A stretch of DNA of 24,867 nt from Fimenecus sp045545735 (lineage in GTDB: Bacteria; Bacillota; Clostridia; Oscillospirales; Acutalibacteraceae), in contig JAZQBM010000005.1 in NCBI GenBank assembly GCA_045545735.1, forward strand, positions 1-24,867. The letters are read 5' to 3'. The first letter of the stretch is position 1. Each line of letters opens with the position of its first letter. Below, piece by piece: positions 1 through 8,082 of the stretch. The position numbers and the translations under genes were made by a program. The notes under the pieces are model-generated. The model was given only the letters and a program-made list of their open reading frames with translations, had not been told where the DNA came from and did not search any database.

Positions 1-8
1 GCATTGTT

Positions 9-124
9 TGTGTTACAGTTTTCATGACGAATGGTTAATCCTCCTGTCTGTTTTGATTCGGCAACTTAACTGTAACACAGGATTTTCCATTCGTCACTCT
101 TTTTTTATTCGTTACTGTAACACA
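9..124. repeat. Interleaved inverted repeats upstream of tRNA-Leu
   Basis: A perfect 12-bp inverted repeat (TGTGTTACAGTT at 9-20, AACTGTAACACA at 68-79) is interleaved with a perfect 9-bp one (GACGAATGG at 26-34, CCATTCGTC at 87-95). The order A-B-A'-B' is that of a pseudoknot or a multi-site recombination or protein-binding region. A third partial copy of A' (ACTGTAACACA) lies at 114-124 next to the short palindrome GTTAC-T-GTAAC. No recognisable gene covers 1-171. Function unknown. Confidence 0.5.
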
Positions 125-171
125 TCTATTGTAAACCTACATAGAAAAATGATATTTTTGCAAATAAACAG

Positions 172-200
172 TTGACTTTTTCCATTGCCTTTGATATAAT
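172..200 (+). promoter_or_regulatory. Sigma-70-type promoter of tRNA-Leu
   Basis: TTGACT (172-177) and TATAAT (195-200) are separated by 17 bp. Transcription would start near 207, about 25 bp before the mature tRNA. This is a near-consensus housekeeping promoter. Confidence 0.8.
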
Positions 201-231
201 ATTTAGGCTCACTTAAAGAGCATAAATATTT

Positions 232-315
232 GCGAGTGTGCTGGAATAGGCAGACAGGCACGTTTGAGGGGCGTGTGTCCACGACGTACGGGTTCAAGTC
301 CCGTCACTCGCACCA
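232..315 (+). tRNA. tRNA-Leu (anticodon GAG)
   Basis: An 84-nt tRNA with encoded CCA. The 7-bp acceptor stem is GCGAGTG (232-238) paired with CACTCGC (305-311), followed by discriminator A312 and CCA 313-315. The anticodon stem CACGT/GCGTG carries the loop TTGAGGG, so the anticodon is GAG, reading CUC/CUU leucine codons. The long variable arm expected of class II tRNA-Leu is present, and the T loop has GTTCAAGTC. The 3' part is the prophage attachment site. Integration leaves the tRNA intact because the phage carries the identical 3' end. Confidence 0.95.
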
Positions 316-317
316 AA
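292..317 (+). other. attL core (tRNA-Leu 3' end)
   Basis: 26 bp beginning GTTCAAGTC and ending CTCGCACCAAA, identical to 23063-23088. Flanking bases differ at both sides (G versus T before, T versus C after), so the repeat length is exactly 26 bp. It covers the T loop, the 3' acceptor strand and CCA of the tRNA. Confidence 0.92.
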
Positions 318-321
318 TTTT

Positions 322-369
322 AAACCTTACAAATGGCTTAAATAGGCTATTTGTGAGGTTTTCTTTTTT
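322..369 (+). terminator. Phage-supplied terminator for tRNA-Leu
   Basis: A 13-bp stem (AAACCTTACAAAT at 322-334 with ATTTGTGAGGTTT at 349-361, one G-U pair) is followed by TTCTTTTTTC. It sits 7 nt after the tRNA CCA and replaces the host terminator displaced to 23085-23127. It may also terminate the convergent integrase transcript. Confidence 0.8.
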
Positions 370-401
370 CTCAAATGTGCCTATGTTCTTTGTTGTGTTC
401 T

Positions 402-1595
402 TTATGGCTCTGCTTGTTCAAGTAAGTTAGCCATAAGATTTAAGGCTTTAACATTAGACTTTTGTACGGCGTGAGCATAAATATTTAATGTGGTACTTGT
501 TTGACTATGCCCTAAAAATGATGATACCGTTTTAATGTCAACGCCATTTGTTATTGTTTGCGTTGCTACCGTGTGCCTAAAACTGTGCAAACCTTTAAAG
601 GATATACTTTCACTTTTACAGAAACGCTCCAACCAAGTATAAGGTGTGTTCGGGTGCATAGGCTTACCGCACCAGGTTATAAATAAGCGGTCATTTTCAA
701 CCCACAAATCACCTGTTTTATTGGCTTGTTCTTCTTGCTCTGCTCTCAACTTTTTGATTAAGTCAAGAATAAAAGGTTGCAAATACAAATATCTATTGCT
801 TGATTTTGTTTTCGGGGTGCTTGTATAAACGCCCTTATCTTTGTTGTAGTTAGAGGTTCGCACTATTGACAACATTCCAGTATTAAAATCAATGTCTTTG
901 TATTCAATTCCTAACGCCTCGCCACGCCTTAACCCACAGTAAGCCAAAAGATTAAAGAAAACTTTGTAATCGGTACTTGCCTTTTCGTTGATTTTGGATA
1001 TTAAAGTTTTCATTTCTTCCAAAGAATAAATTTCCTTTTCTTTTGTTTCGGTCTTAACGGTAGTAATATCTTTGCAAGGGTTAGCGGAAATTAAACCGCA
1101 TTTTAAAGCGTATCGCATAACATCACTAATAAACGATAGATAATGTTTCTGTGTTTTCTGTGATAGACCTTTACCGGTTGTTTGGTTTACACCGTCTTTT
1201 GATAATGTCAAGATAAAGTTTTGTATCTGCCGATAGGTAAGTTTATCAACATAAGTATTTCCAATAGCGTTATATGTTCGTTCTTGTAATGTTTTAAGCC
1301 TTACAATAGTTGCAGGTTTCATTTCTTGTGTTTGCTCTATTAACTGTAACCATTCTTCCGCTAATGCCTTAAACTTAACACGCCTATTACTAAGGCTATA
1401 CACTTGACATTTATCCTCGAATAACACCGCTTGTCTGTTTGCTTCTTTTATTGCTTGTCTTTCCGTCAACTCCTTATCGGGCTTATAAGTCATAGATTTA
1501 ATTACTTGCTTGTTTTGGTTATCATATCCAAGTGAAACTCTGATTAAAAATGATAAATCGCCCGACTTACTTACTCTTTTTTGTATTGTTGCCAT
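402..1595 (-). CDS. int: Tyrosine recombinase integrase
   Basis: A 397-aa phage integrase that would catalyse attP x attB recombination at the neighbouring tRNA-Leu. The layout is typical: an N-terminal arm-binding domain (roughly residues 1-65), a SAM-like core-binding domain (about 70-175), and a C-terminal catalytic domain (about 185-390). The catalytic set is complete: Arg223 in GLRRGE, His337-x-x-Arg340 in LHSFRH, His363 in FLGHS and nucleophile Tyr373 in NIYAHAV. A Lys of the beta-hairpin is plausible in PKTKSS (261-266). The gene points toward attL and follows the excisionase-like gene by 21 bp. The start ATG has AAGGAG a few bases upstream. Length and motifs match Tn916/phage-type integrases of Firmicutes. 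Confidence 0.96.
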   Translation of the reverse strand: MATIQKRVSKSGDLSFLIRVSLGYDNQNKQVIKSMTYKPDKELTERQAIKEANRQAVLFEDKCQVYSLSNRRVKFKALAEEWLQLIEQTQEMKPATIVRLKTLQERTYNAIGNTYVDKLTYRQIQNFILTLSKDGVNQTTGKGLSQKTQKHYLSFISDVMRYALKCGLISANPCKDITTVKTETKEKEIYSLEEMKTLISKINEKASTDYKVFFNLLAYCGLRRGEALGIEYKDIDFNTGMLSIVRTSNYNKDKGVYTSTPKTKSSNRYLYLQPFILDLIKKLRAEQEEQANKTGDLWVENDRLFITWCGKPMHPNTPYTWLERFCKSESISFKGLHSFRHTVATQTITNGVDIKTVSSFLGHSQTSTTLNIYAHAVQKSNVKALNLMANLLEQAEP

Positions 1596-1616
1596 ATTCT
1601 TTAAACTCCTTTTAAT

Positions 1617-1823
1617 TTAAAGAACACAAATTGCTTCGTCATTATAACATGAAAGTTTACTGATTAGCAAGTCAAGATTTATAAGTGTTTTATTTCCAAC
1701 TTTGACTGTCGGTATTTCACCATTCGTACACATACGGCGTAATGCACGTAATGTAAATGATGTATTATTATCTAATTGTTTAATTTCCTCATATGCTTTA
1801 GGAATTGTTCTCATTCTAATCAT
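1617..1823 (-). CDS. xis: Excisionase-like small HTH DNA-binding protein
   Basis: A 68-aa protein with an excisionase/MerR-type winged-helix pattern: a helix ending in TLRALRRMCTNGEIPTVKVG, where the segment GEIPTVKVGNK is the usual wing, and a final helix LDLLISKL. Such proteins bind the attachment-site arms and bias the integrase toward excision. ATG at 1823 is preceded by AAGGAG with good spacing. The gene lies directly upstream of int on the same strand, so co-transcription with int is likely. The preceding late operon is insulated by a hairpin at 1861-1890. The family call rests on the pattern and position only. Confidence 0.7.
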   Translation of the reverse strand: MIRMRTIPKAYEEIKQLDNNTSFTLRALRRMCTNGEIPTVKVGNKTLINLDLLISKLSCYNDEAICVL

Positions 1824-1860
1824 ATATAATCTCCTTATAATTTACATTTATTAAAGTATA

Positions 1861-1890
1861 AAAATAGCCCTGCCGCAGCAGAGCTATTTT
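1861..1890. terminator. Bidirectional terminator after the tail operon
   Basis: Stem AAAATAGC-(C/A)-CTGC, loop CGCA, returning GCAG-A-GCTATTTT. T-rich tails are present in both directions. It separates the end of the tail genes (stop at 1894) from xis-int. Confidence 0.75.
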
Positions 1891-1893
1891 TTA

Positions 1894-4524
1894 TTACTGT
1901 ATTAACGCTTTTAAATCGTTAATTTCTTTTTGTTGCTTGTCCAATTTCTCAGTTAAATCAATTACTTTTTTCTTCAATTTTTGTATTTGCCAAGTATTAA
2001 GGGCAATAAATTCATCTCTGCGTAATAACCATTCGCAATTATTCCAATTCGGCTCTTTTAAATGCACAATACCGGCGAAATCAGATGTTGTTAACCCTGC
2101 TTTTGTAATTGCATCAACAACCTCTTGTGCTATAAATCCTGTGTGGAATCTGTCAGAAGTACCATGATTATATTTATAACGACAAGGAATTAAATTATCA
2201 AATAATTTTTCGTATTCAGATTCAAATGTCGTAATAGAATTTTTTACATTTTTATCGGATTCACTTGAATTTAAGTTAGCCCAATCCCGTGCGCTTTTAA
2301 CAACATTAACCATTTCAACATAACCGTAATATTCTGAAGAACCGCCATGTAACCATCTTGAAGATATTCCCGCTGAATAATTGCCATTTTTAGCAAATAA
2401 ACAAGTACCACCCATATATGAAATATCACTAATTTCCCAATTTCCTATCTTACCTTCTGTAGCAGTAATAGTTCCTGTAATATTTGCATCTGTAGCAGTT
2501 AAATGTCCATACTTATCAACAACAAAAGGAAATGTCCCATTATATTTTACATCAAGAAAAGTAGTATCAGAAGTATCATCAGGTACTTTTATTTTAACAT
2601 AATTACTGCCCCATGTTCCTTGCAAGTAGTTTGTGTTAATGCTCCAACCGCCAATTTCGCCATTTTGTGCAGTAATAGTACCATTAAACGAACCGCTTGT
2701 TGCAGTAATAGTTCCTTTAATATCTGCTTTAGTTGCAGTTAAGTGACCTTGTTTAGTTAACACAAATGGGGTTGTTAGTTTTCCGCCTTCTTCTATATAA
2801 GTGGCCATAACCCACCCGTTAGTTGAATCTGGTGCCCATAAATGCAATTTACCATTAACAGTATCACCGCCATAAATTACATTAGTACCTATATGCCAAC
2901 CGCCTATATTACCGGATGTGGCATATAAATTGCCGTATTTGTCAACTCTAAATGGGCAATCACTATAACTATCATGACTTGCCCCACCTGCTGCAAACAC
3001 CCAAGTAATATCGCTTGACGGAGCCTGTATTACTGATGTTTTTACATCCTTCCCGTCTCCAGCATAAATTTTAAAACCATTGATGTTCCAACCGCCAATT
3101 TTACCACTATTGGCAAAAATAGTGCCGGACAAAACAAGATTGCCGTTATCGTCGGCGTAAAATTGCTTATTATTGTTTTTGTTAAAAATTGTTAGACCGC
3201 CATTATAAATGATTTGTCCTTCATTATTAAAAACAACATTGGAAGAGAGACCACCATTTTTAAAATCAAATGTTATATCTGATTTTGTTTGTGTAACAGC
3301 AGACGAAATTTCATTTGTTGTATCTTCCTTTGTTGAATACTTTTCTGATACTTTAGTCATTATTTCAGATTCTGATTGTAATATCTTAGTATCTAAAATA
3401 GTATCTGTTTCGCCCTTTGTGTATCTTTTCTGAATTTCAAGAGAATTATTATTAATATCTCTTTTAAATTCGTTAAGGGTTATTCCATCTACCTTAATAT
3501 CTCCGGCATTAGAAATCAATGTATCTAACTGTTTAATATTGCCTGTAATAGTATGTGTAACCGAATTTAATGTAATAACATTTTTAAGCGGCGTTTTATC
3601 ATATTCACGTAATTTTACAATTCTATGATTTACCCTTGTTTTTCGTTCTCTGTCAATTAAGGTAACAATATCATACAGAGCCACCGCAAAATTATTATAT
3701 TTCGGGTCAATCTTCGCTAAATCTGCAATAGTACATTCATAACTTCTAACAGGAATAGCAAGGGTTTTAAGTCTTTCTATTGCATCATCTTTTAAAGATT
3801 GTTTGTCAGTATATCTTTCGTCAACCCATATACCCGTTATAACCTTATCAGAATAATCATAATTTTCAACATAGTCTTTGCCATCGTTTATATCTGCAAA
3901 GGTTAAATAATTGTCGTTCTCGTCTTTTTTACCTCTACATTTTAAACGGGTGATGAATGAGGAGGAATCACCCTTAAATCCTACAGACAACAGATTTAAT
4001 TCATCGGTGAAAAATACCCCCGTAGGCTGTTTTATTTCAGTATCTATTGCGGTAATTACTTTGTTTTTGTTATCAAAAGAGAATTGACAACCCCACAATT
4101 TAGAAGCCTCATTAATAATATCGAGTGTATTACAGTTTTTTAATTCTACTGTGTGTTTTCTGCTTATTAATGTTGAATCTCTATGTACCCATCCTGTACC
4201 ACTTAAACAATCGTCTAATAGGTCAGATAACAGATATTCTGTTTTATAATAGTCATAGTACGCCTGTTTTTTAAAGTCATCTAAATCAATAACCGCTTCA
4301 ATGCTTGATACCGTTTTACGTTCGTTAATCTTCTTAATTGTATAAAAGATATTATCGTATTCAAGTTTAATTTCTTCGGCAATTAGTTTATACTGTTCAT
4401 CCTTTGGTGATATATCAAAACATAATTTAATGCTGCCGCCTGATTCAGTTTCCCTATAAAGATTATCGGGATTTTTCAGAGCGACAGCATCAGTATTATT
4501 TGCATTAAATATTTTTACAATCAT
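1894..4524 (-). CDS. Tail-tip/fibre protein with S74 self-cleaving chaperone
   Basis: An 876-aa protein. The first ~330 residues resemble the baseplate-hub/tail-associated proteins that follow Dit in siphophages of Firmicutes. A short helical stretch follows (about 350-400). Next is a repetitive beta-rich shaft (about 430-745) built of units such as GTIFANSGKIGGWNI, NLYATSGNIGGWHI and GTITAQNGEIGGWSI, with GGW/GNW near residues 480, 542, 626 and 696. Residues ~753-835 form an intramolecular chaperone/peptidase S74 domain: SSESDKNVKNSI carries the Ser and Lys expected for autocleavage, then GFIAQEVVDAI. A coiled coil (about 840-876) ends it. Known S74 chaperones trimerise the fibre and then cut themselves off. 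Likely role: host-surface contact. ATG at 4524 follows a GGGGG-type RBS. Confidence 0.82.
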   Translation of the reverse strand: MIVKIFNANNTDAVALKNPDNLYRETESGGSIKLCFDISPKDEQYKLIAEEIKLEYDNIFYTIKKINERKTVSSIEAVIDLDDFKKQAYYDYYKTEYLLSDLLDDCLSGTGWVHRDSTLISRKHTVELKNCNTLDIINEASKLWGCQFSFDNKNKVITAIDTEIKQPTGVFFTDELNLLSVGFKGDSSSFITRLKCRGKKDENDNYLTFADINDGKDYVENYDYSDKVITGIWVDERYTDKQSLKDDAIERLKTLAIPVRSYECTIADLAKIDPKYNNFAVALYDIVTLIDRERKTRVNHRIVKLREYDKTPLKNVITLNSVTHTITGNIKQLDTLISNAGDIKVDGITLNEFKRDINNNSLEIQKRYTKGETDTILDTKILQSESEIMTKVSEKYSTKEDTTNEISSAVTQTKSDITFDFKNGGLSSNVVFNNEGQIIYNGGLTIFNKNNNKQFYADDNGNLVLSGTIFANSGKIGGWNINGFKIYAGDGKDVKTSVIQAPSSDITWVFAAGGASHDSYSDCPFRVDKYGNLYATSGNIGGWHIGTNVIYGGDTVNGKLHLWAPDSTNGWVMATYIEEGGKLTTPFVLTKQGHLTATKADIKGTITATSGSFNGTITAQNGEIGGWSINTNYLQGTWGSNYVKIKVPDDTSDTTFLDVKYNGTFPFVVDKYGHLTATDANITGTITATEGKIGNWEISDISYMGGTCLFAKNGNYSAGISSRWLHGGSSEYYGYVEMVNVVKSARDWANLNSSESDKNVKNSITTFESEYEKLFDNLIPCRYKYNHGTSDRFHTGFIAQEVVDAITKAGLTTSDFAGIVHLKEPNWNNCEWLLRRDEFIALNTWQIQKLKKKVIDLTEKLDKQQKEINDLKALIQ

Positions 4525-4536
4525 TTTATACCCCCT

Positions 4537-5334
4537 TTAAATATAAGTGGGGTTATATGTTAGTTGTATTGTAACATCAGAAGAAGAAACATTAATACTG
4601 TTATTTCCGCTTTTGTATTTGGGAAAATCTATAATATCAGTATCAAGAAATTTGTTTACCCCATTTTCAGTAATTTCTTTGTTCTCACAGTCAATAATTA
4701 CAGGCTGATTAGCCGTTAAATTATAAATAGTAATATCATCATAAATAAAAGATTCCATATCATTTAGGGGTGTAATTGTTATTACAGGGTCTATAGCCTT
4801 TGTACCCCTAATATCAAAGGAATATTCCGTATTGTCTTTTAAGGAAATATTTTCTGTACGCCTCATTCTACTAACATTAAACACCAAAGAAACAATTTTA
4901 TTAGTGGGTGTTATATGCTCTGATATGTCATTACTTTCATAAATGCACTTGTACGAATAACCGTAGTCTTCAGGGTCGCCATAATCAATAAATATTTGCT
5001 CACCATTGGTATTAAATGCCATAGTCCCACTACAATTATCTGTTCTGAAAGAAAGTATAAACTTATCAGATAGAGCATATATTAATTCGCTAATTTGGTT
5101 TTCTGTTCGTTCTCTGCTTTCAGATTTAACATAAAAGTCCAATTTTAACTGCAAAGAGCCATAATTAGTATTGTGATATATCGGGTCATTGCCTAATATT
5201 TCAGTATATTCAGAAGTGATTTTAGGGTGTATTAAAGTCCTTTTAATACAGGGTACATCATATATTACCTTAGAAATATTTTCATTTCTAATAATTAAAT
5301 TACTATCATTTATTATTATTTCTTTCATAATCAC
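4537..5334 (-). CDS. Distal tail protein (Dit-like)
   Basis: A 265-aa protein located between the tape measure and the tail-tip gene, the invariant place of Dit in siphophages. Dit forms the hexameric hub at the tail end that holds the tip or receptor-binding protein. The N-terminal part (IIINDSNLIIRNENIS, then the YHNTNYGSLQLKLDFYV segment) fits the beta-rich siphovirus tail component family, and the C-terminal half is a second beta-rich domain. The start overlaps the tape-measure stop (ATGA-type, 5331-5334), indicating translational coupling. No enzymatic motif is seen. Confidence 0.75.
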   Translation of the reverse strand: MIMKEIIINDSNLIIRNENISKVIYDVPCIKRTLIHPKITSEYTEILGNDPIYHNTNYGSLQLKLDFYVKSESRERTENQISELIYALSDKFILSFRTDNCSGTMAFNTNGEQIFIDYGDPEDYGYSYKCIYESNDISEHITPTNKIVSLVFNVSRMRRTENISLKDNTEYSFDIRGTKAIDPVITITPLNDMESFIYDDITIYNLTANQPVIIDCENKEITENGVNKFLDTDIIDFPKYKSGNNSINVSSSDVTIQLTYNPTYI

Positions 5335-7343
5335 GTCCCCGCAAATCCTAATTCTTCTGCCATATAAGGCATTAATGAAACGCCCATTTCTCGACCATCA
5401 ATATTTAATATAGATTTAATCATACCCTGTGAAGGAATTAATTTCATTTTCTTAATTAAATCGGGTAATATCTTTAAAGGTATAGTGCCTTCTGTATCTG
5501 CTTTACTGCCGACAAACTGAGTATTACCCATAAAGCCGAATGTTGTCGCTTTTGTTAAAATGCCACCTTCAGCACCTGTGAAATTATTACTTGCATTTGC
5601 GGACGTTATATCATAATTGGGTTTAATTTCAGCATCAAAAGCATCTACAACGCCGTCTGAAATTTCCCCAACTGTTTTATAAACATCCTCTGCACCCTGT
5701 TCAAGACCGTCTTGTAATCCTTCATCAACAAATTTTCCTATAACTTTAAAAACTCTTGAGGGCGATTTTATACCTAAAATATTTTTTGCTATGCTGATTA
5801 AATCGCCAAACAATCCCTTGAACCAATCTTTGAGGTTTTTCCAAGCGTTTTTAATGCCTTCTTTAATGCCACCGACAATATTTTTTCCTACATCAAATAT
5901 TTTTGAATAATAATCACCTATGCCATTAATTAAAGTTTTCATAATTTGCGGAATTGCCTTTAACAAATTCGGTATAGCCTTTATAAGACCTGCCGCCAAT
6001 TTTATTATTAAATTAAACCCACATTCTAAGAGTTTAGGCCAATTATTTACAAAGAACATTACAATATTTTCAATAATCATAGGCAAGGCATCTATTAACT
6101 GTGGTAAGGCTTCTAAAAGACCGTCAGCCAAAGTTTCAATTAAAACAATAGCCGTATCTACTAATTGCCCTAAACTGTCAGGGTCAGTTAATGTCATTAC
6201 TATTTGTAATATTGTATCTATAAGGGCGGGTATCAAAGTAGGCAAAGCATTAATAATACCATCAGCCAATGTTTGAATTAGAGTTAAAGCAAGTTCTATA
6301 ATCATAGGTAAATTTGCAATTATGTAATTTACGCCCGATAATAAAATTTCGCCCAAAGTAGTAAAAAGCATAGGTAAATTCGCTATAAGACCGTCTAATA
6401 GAGCCGTTGCACCTTCTAAAACTTTAGGCAACAAATCAGCCAACAGAGGCGGTAAACGTGTAGCAATTAAATTAAACAAAGTCGGTAAAGCATTGCCGAT
6501 TTGCTCTAATACTCTTTCTATAACGGGTAATAAATTTTCAAATGCCGTTGTAGCGGTTTCAATTACTGCATCTAAATAAGGTTTAATATCTGCATCCTTA
6601 TCACCAAAAGCACGTATTAAATCTTGAAAAGCCGCCTTTGTAGAAGCAAAACTACCTTGAATTGTTGTACTTGCTTCTTTTGCAGAAGTTCCGGCTATGC
6701 CTAAATCGGTCTGTATTACATGGATAGCCTCTGTAATATCGGCAAAACTTGAAATATCATATTTAATACCTGATAAAGCAGTAGCATCAGAAAGAAGTCT
6801 TTGCATTTCTTCTTTCGTTCCTCCATAGCCTAATTTTAAGTTATCGAGCATGGCGAAGTTCTGTTTTGCAAAACCTTGATATGCGTTCTGTATGCTTTCC
6901 ATACTCGAACCCATCTTATTAGCATTATCTGCCATATCAATAATTGCAGAATCAGCAACCTTAGCCGCCTTTTCAGTATCACCGCCTAATGATTGCAATA
7001 GTGAAGCTGAAAAGGATGTTGCAAGGCTCATATAATCGTTAGCGGAAATTTGCGCTGTTTTATATGCCTTTGAAGCATATTCTTTCATTTTGTCCGCACT
7101 ATCGCCAAATAGGGTTTCTATACCGCCTACTAACTGTTCATATTCGCCGTAACTGTCAACTGCTGCCTTAGTAATACCGGCTACTGCGGTTATTGCCGCC
7201 GCTCCCGTTATTGCTATACCTTTTGTTATTGTGCTACCGACTTTTTTAAACGCTTCTAATTTACTTTTTGAATCGTCAAGTTTCTTATTTCCTTCGGTAT
7301 TATCTACCGTAACTTTTAATTTTAAAGCACCTAAATCAATCAA
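5331..7343 (-). CDS. Tail tape measure protein
   Basis: A 670-aa protein that sets tail length and is threaded inside the tail tube. The N-terminal third has the usual TMP pattern (SAVDSYGEYEQ-type helices, GIETLFGDSADKMKEYA, Ala-rich helices). Residues about 265-470 are a long hydrophobic repeat region rich in LPxLI, the membrane-active part seen in this family. The C-terminal part contains GIKSPSRVFKVIGKFVDEGL, a very common TMP signature. It is short for the family, so the tail should be short. It follows the tail chaperone frames and precedes Dit. Confidence 0.93.
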   Translation of the reverse strand: MIDLGALKLKVTVDNTEGNKKLDDSKSKLEAFKKVGSTITKGIAITGAAAITAVAGITKAAVDSYGEYEQLVGGIETLFGDSADKMKEYASKAYKTAQISANDYMSLATSFSASLLQSLGGDTEKAAKVADSAIIDMADNANKMGSSMESIQNAYQGFAKQNFAMLDNLKLGYGGTKEEMQRLLSDATALSGIKYDISSFADITEAIHVIQTDLGIAGTSAKEASTTIQGSFASTKAAFQDLIRAFGDKDADIKPYLDAVIETATTAFENLLPVIERVLEQIGNALPTLFNLIATRLPPLLADLLPKVLEGATALLDGLIANLPMLFTTLGEILLSGVNYIIANLPMIIELALTLIQTLADGIINALPTLIPALIDTILQIVMTLTDPDSLGQLVDTAIVLIETLADGLLEALPQLIDALPMIIENIVMFFVNNWPKLLECGFNLIIKLAAGLIKAIPNLLKAIPQIMKTLINGIGDYYSKIFDVGKNIVGGIKEGIKNAWKNLKDWFKGLFGDLISIAKNILGIKSPSRVFKVIGKFVDEGLQDGLEQGAEDVYKTVGEISDGVVDAFDAEIKPNYDITSANASNNFTGAEGGILTKATTFGFMGNTQFVGSKADTEGTIPLKILPDLIKKMKLIPSQGMIKSILNIDGREMGVSLMPYMAEELGFAGT

Positions 7344-7364
7344 TGAATAATCACCTCCTGATTT

Positions 7365-7583
7365 TTACACAATTAATTGTTTTAATTCTAAAATGTCAGA
7401 ATTATCTAACTGTGTTTTCTTGTAGCAATGATAGTTTTCTAAAATCTTTTTACCTTCCTTTGTTCTTGACATTTCGTCAATAACCGATTCTTTAACCATC
7501 ATTTTAAATGTATCAACAGGCAAATTTAGTGTTTCGTTATAGTTTAATCCGCTATATTTCATTACCTTTCGTATAGTACCCAT
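7365..7583 (-). CDS. Tail assembly chaperone, frameshift (T) domain
   Basis: An open frame of 72 residues from its internal ATG, in the -1 frame relative to the upstream 118-aa chaperone. The frame is open without stops back to the U-run at 7654-7658. A -1 slip there would add LELPFDPYS... (24 residues) and then this segment, giving a 214-aa fusion like lambda gpGT. The sequence GLNYNETLNLPVDTFKMM followed by EEM/EGKKIL-type residues matches the second chaperone domain of Firmicute siphophages. It probably makes protein mainly as part of the fusion. It lies immediately before the tape measure gene, as expected. Confidence 0.8.
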   Translation of the reverse strand: MGTIRKVMKYSGLNYNETLNLPVDTFKMMVKESVIDEMSRTKEGKKILENYHCYKKTQLDNSDILELKQLIV

Positions 7584-7651
7584 TGCGGAAAAATTTTCAT
7601 TTTCTGTATCGGTGCTATTATTATGGGTACTATAGGGGTCGAAAGGCAGCT

Positions 7652-7658
7652 CTAAAAA
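7652..7658 (-). other. Probable -1 programmed frameshift site
   Basis: The end of the upstream chaperone reads ACT TTT TAG. The U UUU run directly precedes the stop, so a P-site tRNA-Phe can slip back one base and continue with TTA GAG CTG CCT. Downstream codons are open and in frame with the 72-aa segment. The offset between the two frames is -1 by coordinates. The heptamer is not the canonical X XXY YYZ. Confidence 0.6.
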
Positions 7659-8008
7659 GTTTGATTTGCTAAATTATTTGCCCATTTCATATACCAATCA
7701 ACAAACGCTAATTTAGCATTATATTGCACTTTCTTTTTTACATCAGCAGCGGTAAATTTCATATTATCAACATTGTTATTGAGAATATCAGCAATAATCA
7801 AATCCAATGTATTATTTGCCTTTGTTATAAGTTGTTCTGCCGTTTCAGCATTTATTTTAGAAGTATCTACTTCTTTCATTGCTTTAACATCTTCCAAGTA
7901 TTTAATCATCTGTAATGTTAAAAGTTCATTAGGTTTAGCAATATGTATAATATCTTCGCCAATCTTTACTTCTTCTGTTTCGGGGGTATAAATGCTTAAA
8001 TCAATCAT
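7652..8008 (-). CDS. Tail assembly chaperone (G-like)
   Basis: A 118-aa, mostly helical and acidic protein between the major tail protein and the tape measure gene, the position of the lambda G/Firmicute gp14-like chaperone. It begins with a short beta segment (MIDLSIYTPETEEVKIG), then helices (LLTLQMIKYLEDVKAMK) and ends in MKWANNLANQTF. It likely binds the tape measure during tail assembly. Its stop is the probable frameshift point that yields the longer fusion product. Confidence 0.78.
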   Translation of the reverse strand: MIDLSIYTPETEEVKIGEDIIHIAKPNELLTLQMIKYLEDVKAMKEVDTSKINAETAEQLITKANNTLDLIIADILNNNVDNMKFTAADVKKKVQYNAKLAFVDWYMKWANNLANQTF

Positions 8009-8034
8009 TAAAAAATTATCCTTTCTTTAAAGCA

Positions 8035-8059
8035 AAAAGGGCGGGAAATCCGCCCTTTT
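8035..8059 (-). terminator. Hairpin after the major tail protein gene
   Basis: A perfect 10-bp stem AAAAGGGCGG/CCGCCCTTTT with a 5-nt loop, read on the minus strand and followed by TGCTTTAAAG. It may terminate part of the transcripts or protect the abundant major tail mRNA, lowering expression of the chaperone downstream. Confidence 0.65.
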
Positions 8060-8082
8060 ATGTGTTCGGTAAACCGTTCGAT

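Noticed and set aside
112..430. Open frames over the tRNA on both strands
   Set aside because: They overlap the tRNA-Leu gene, its promoter and terminator; chance frames.
5920..6276. 118-codon plus-strand frame
   Set aside because: A shadow of the repetitive tape measure gene on the opposite strand.
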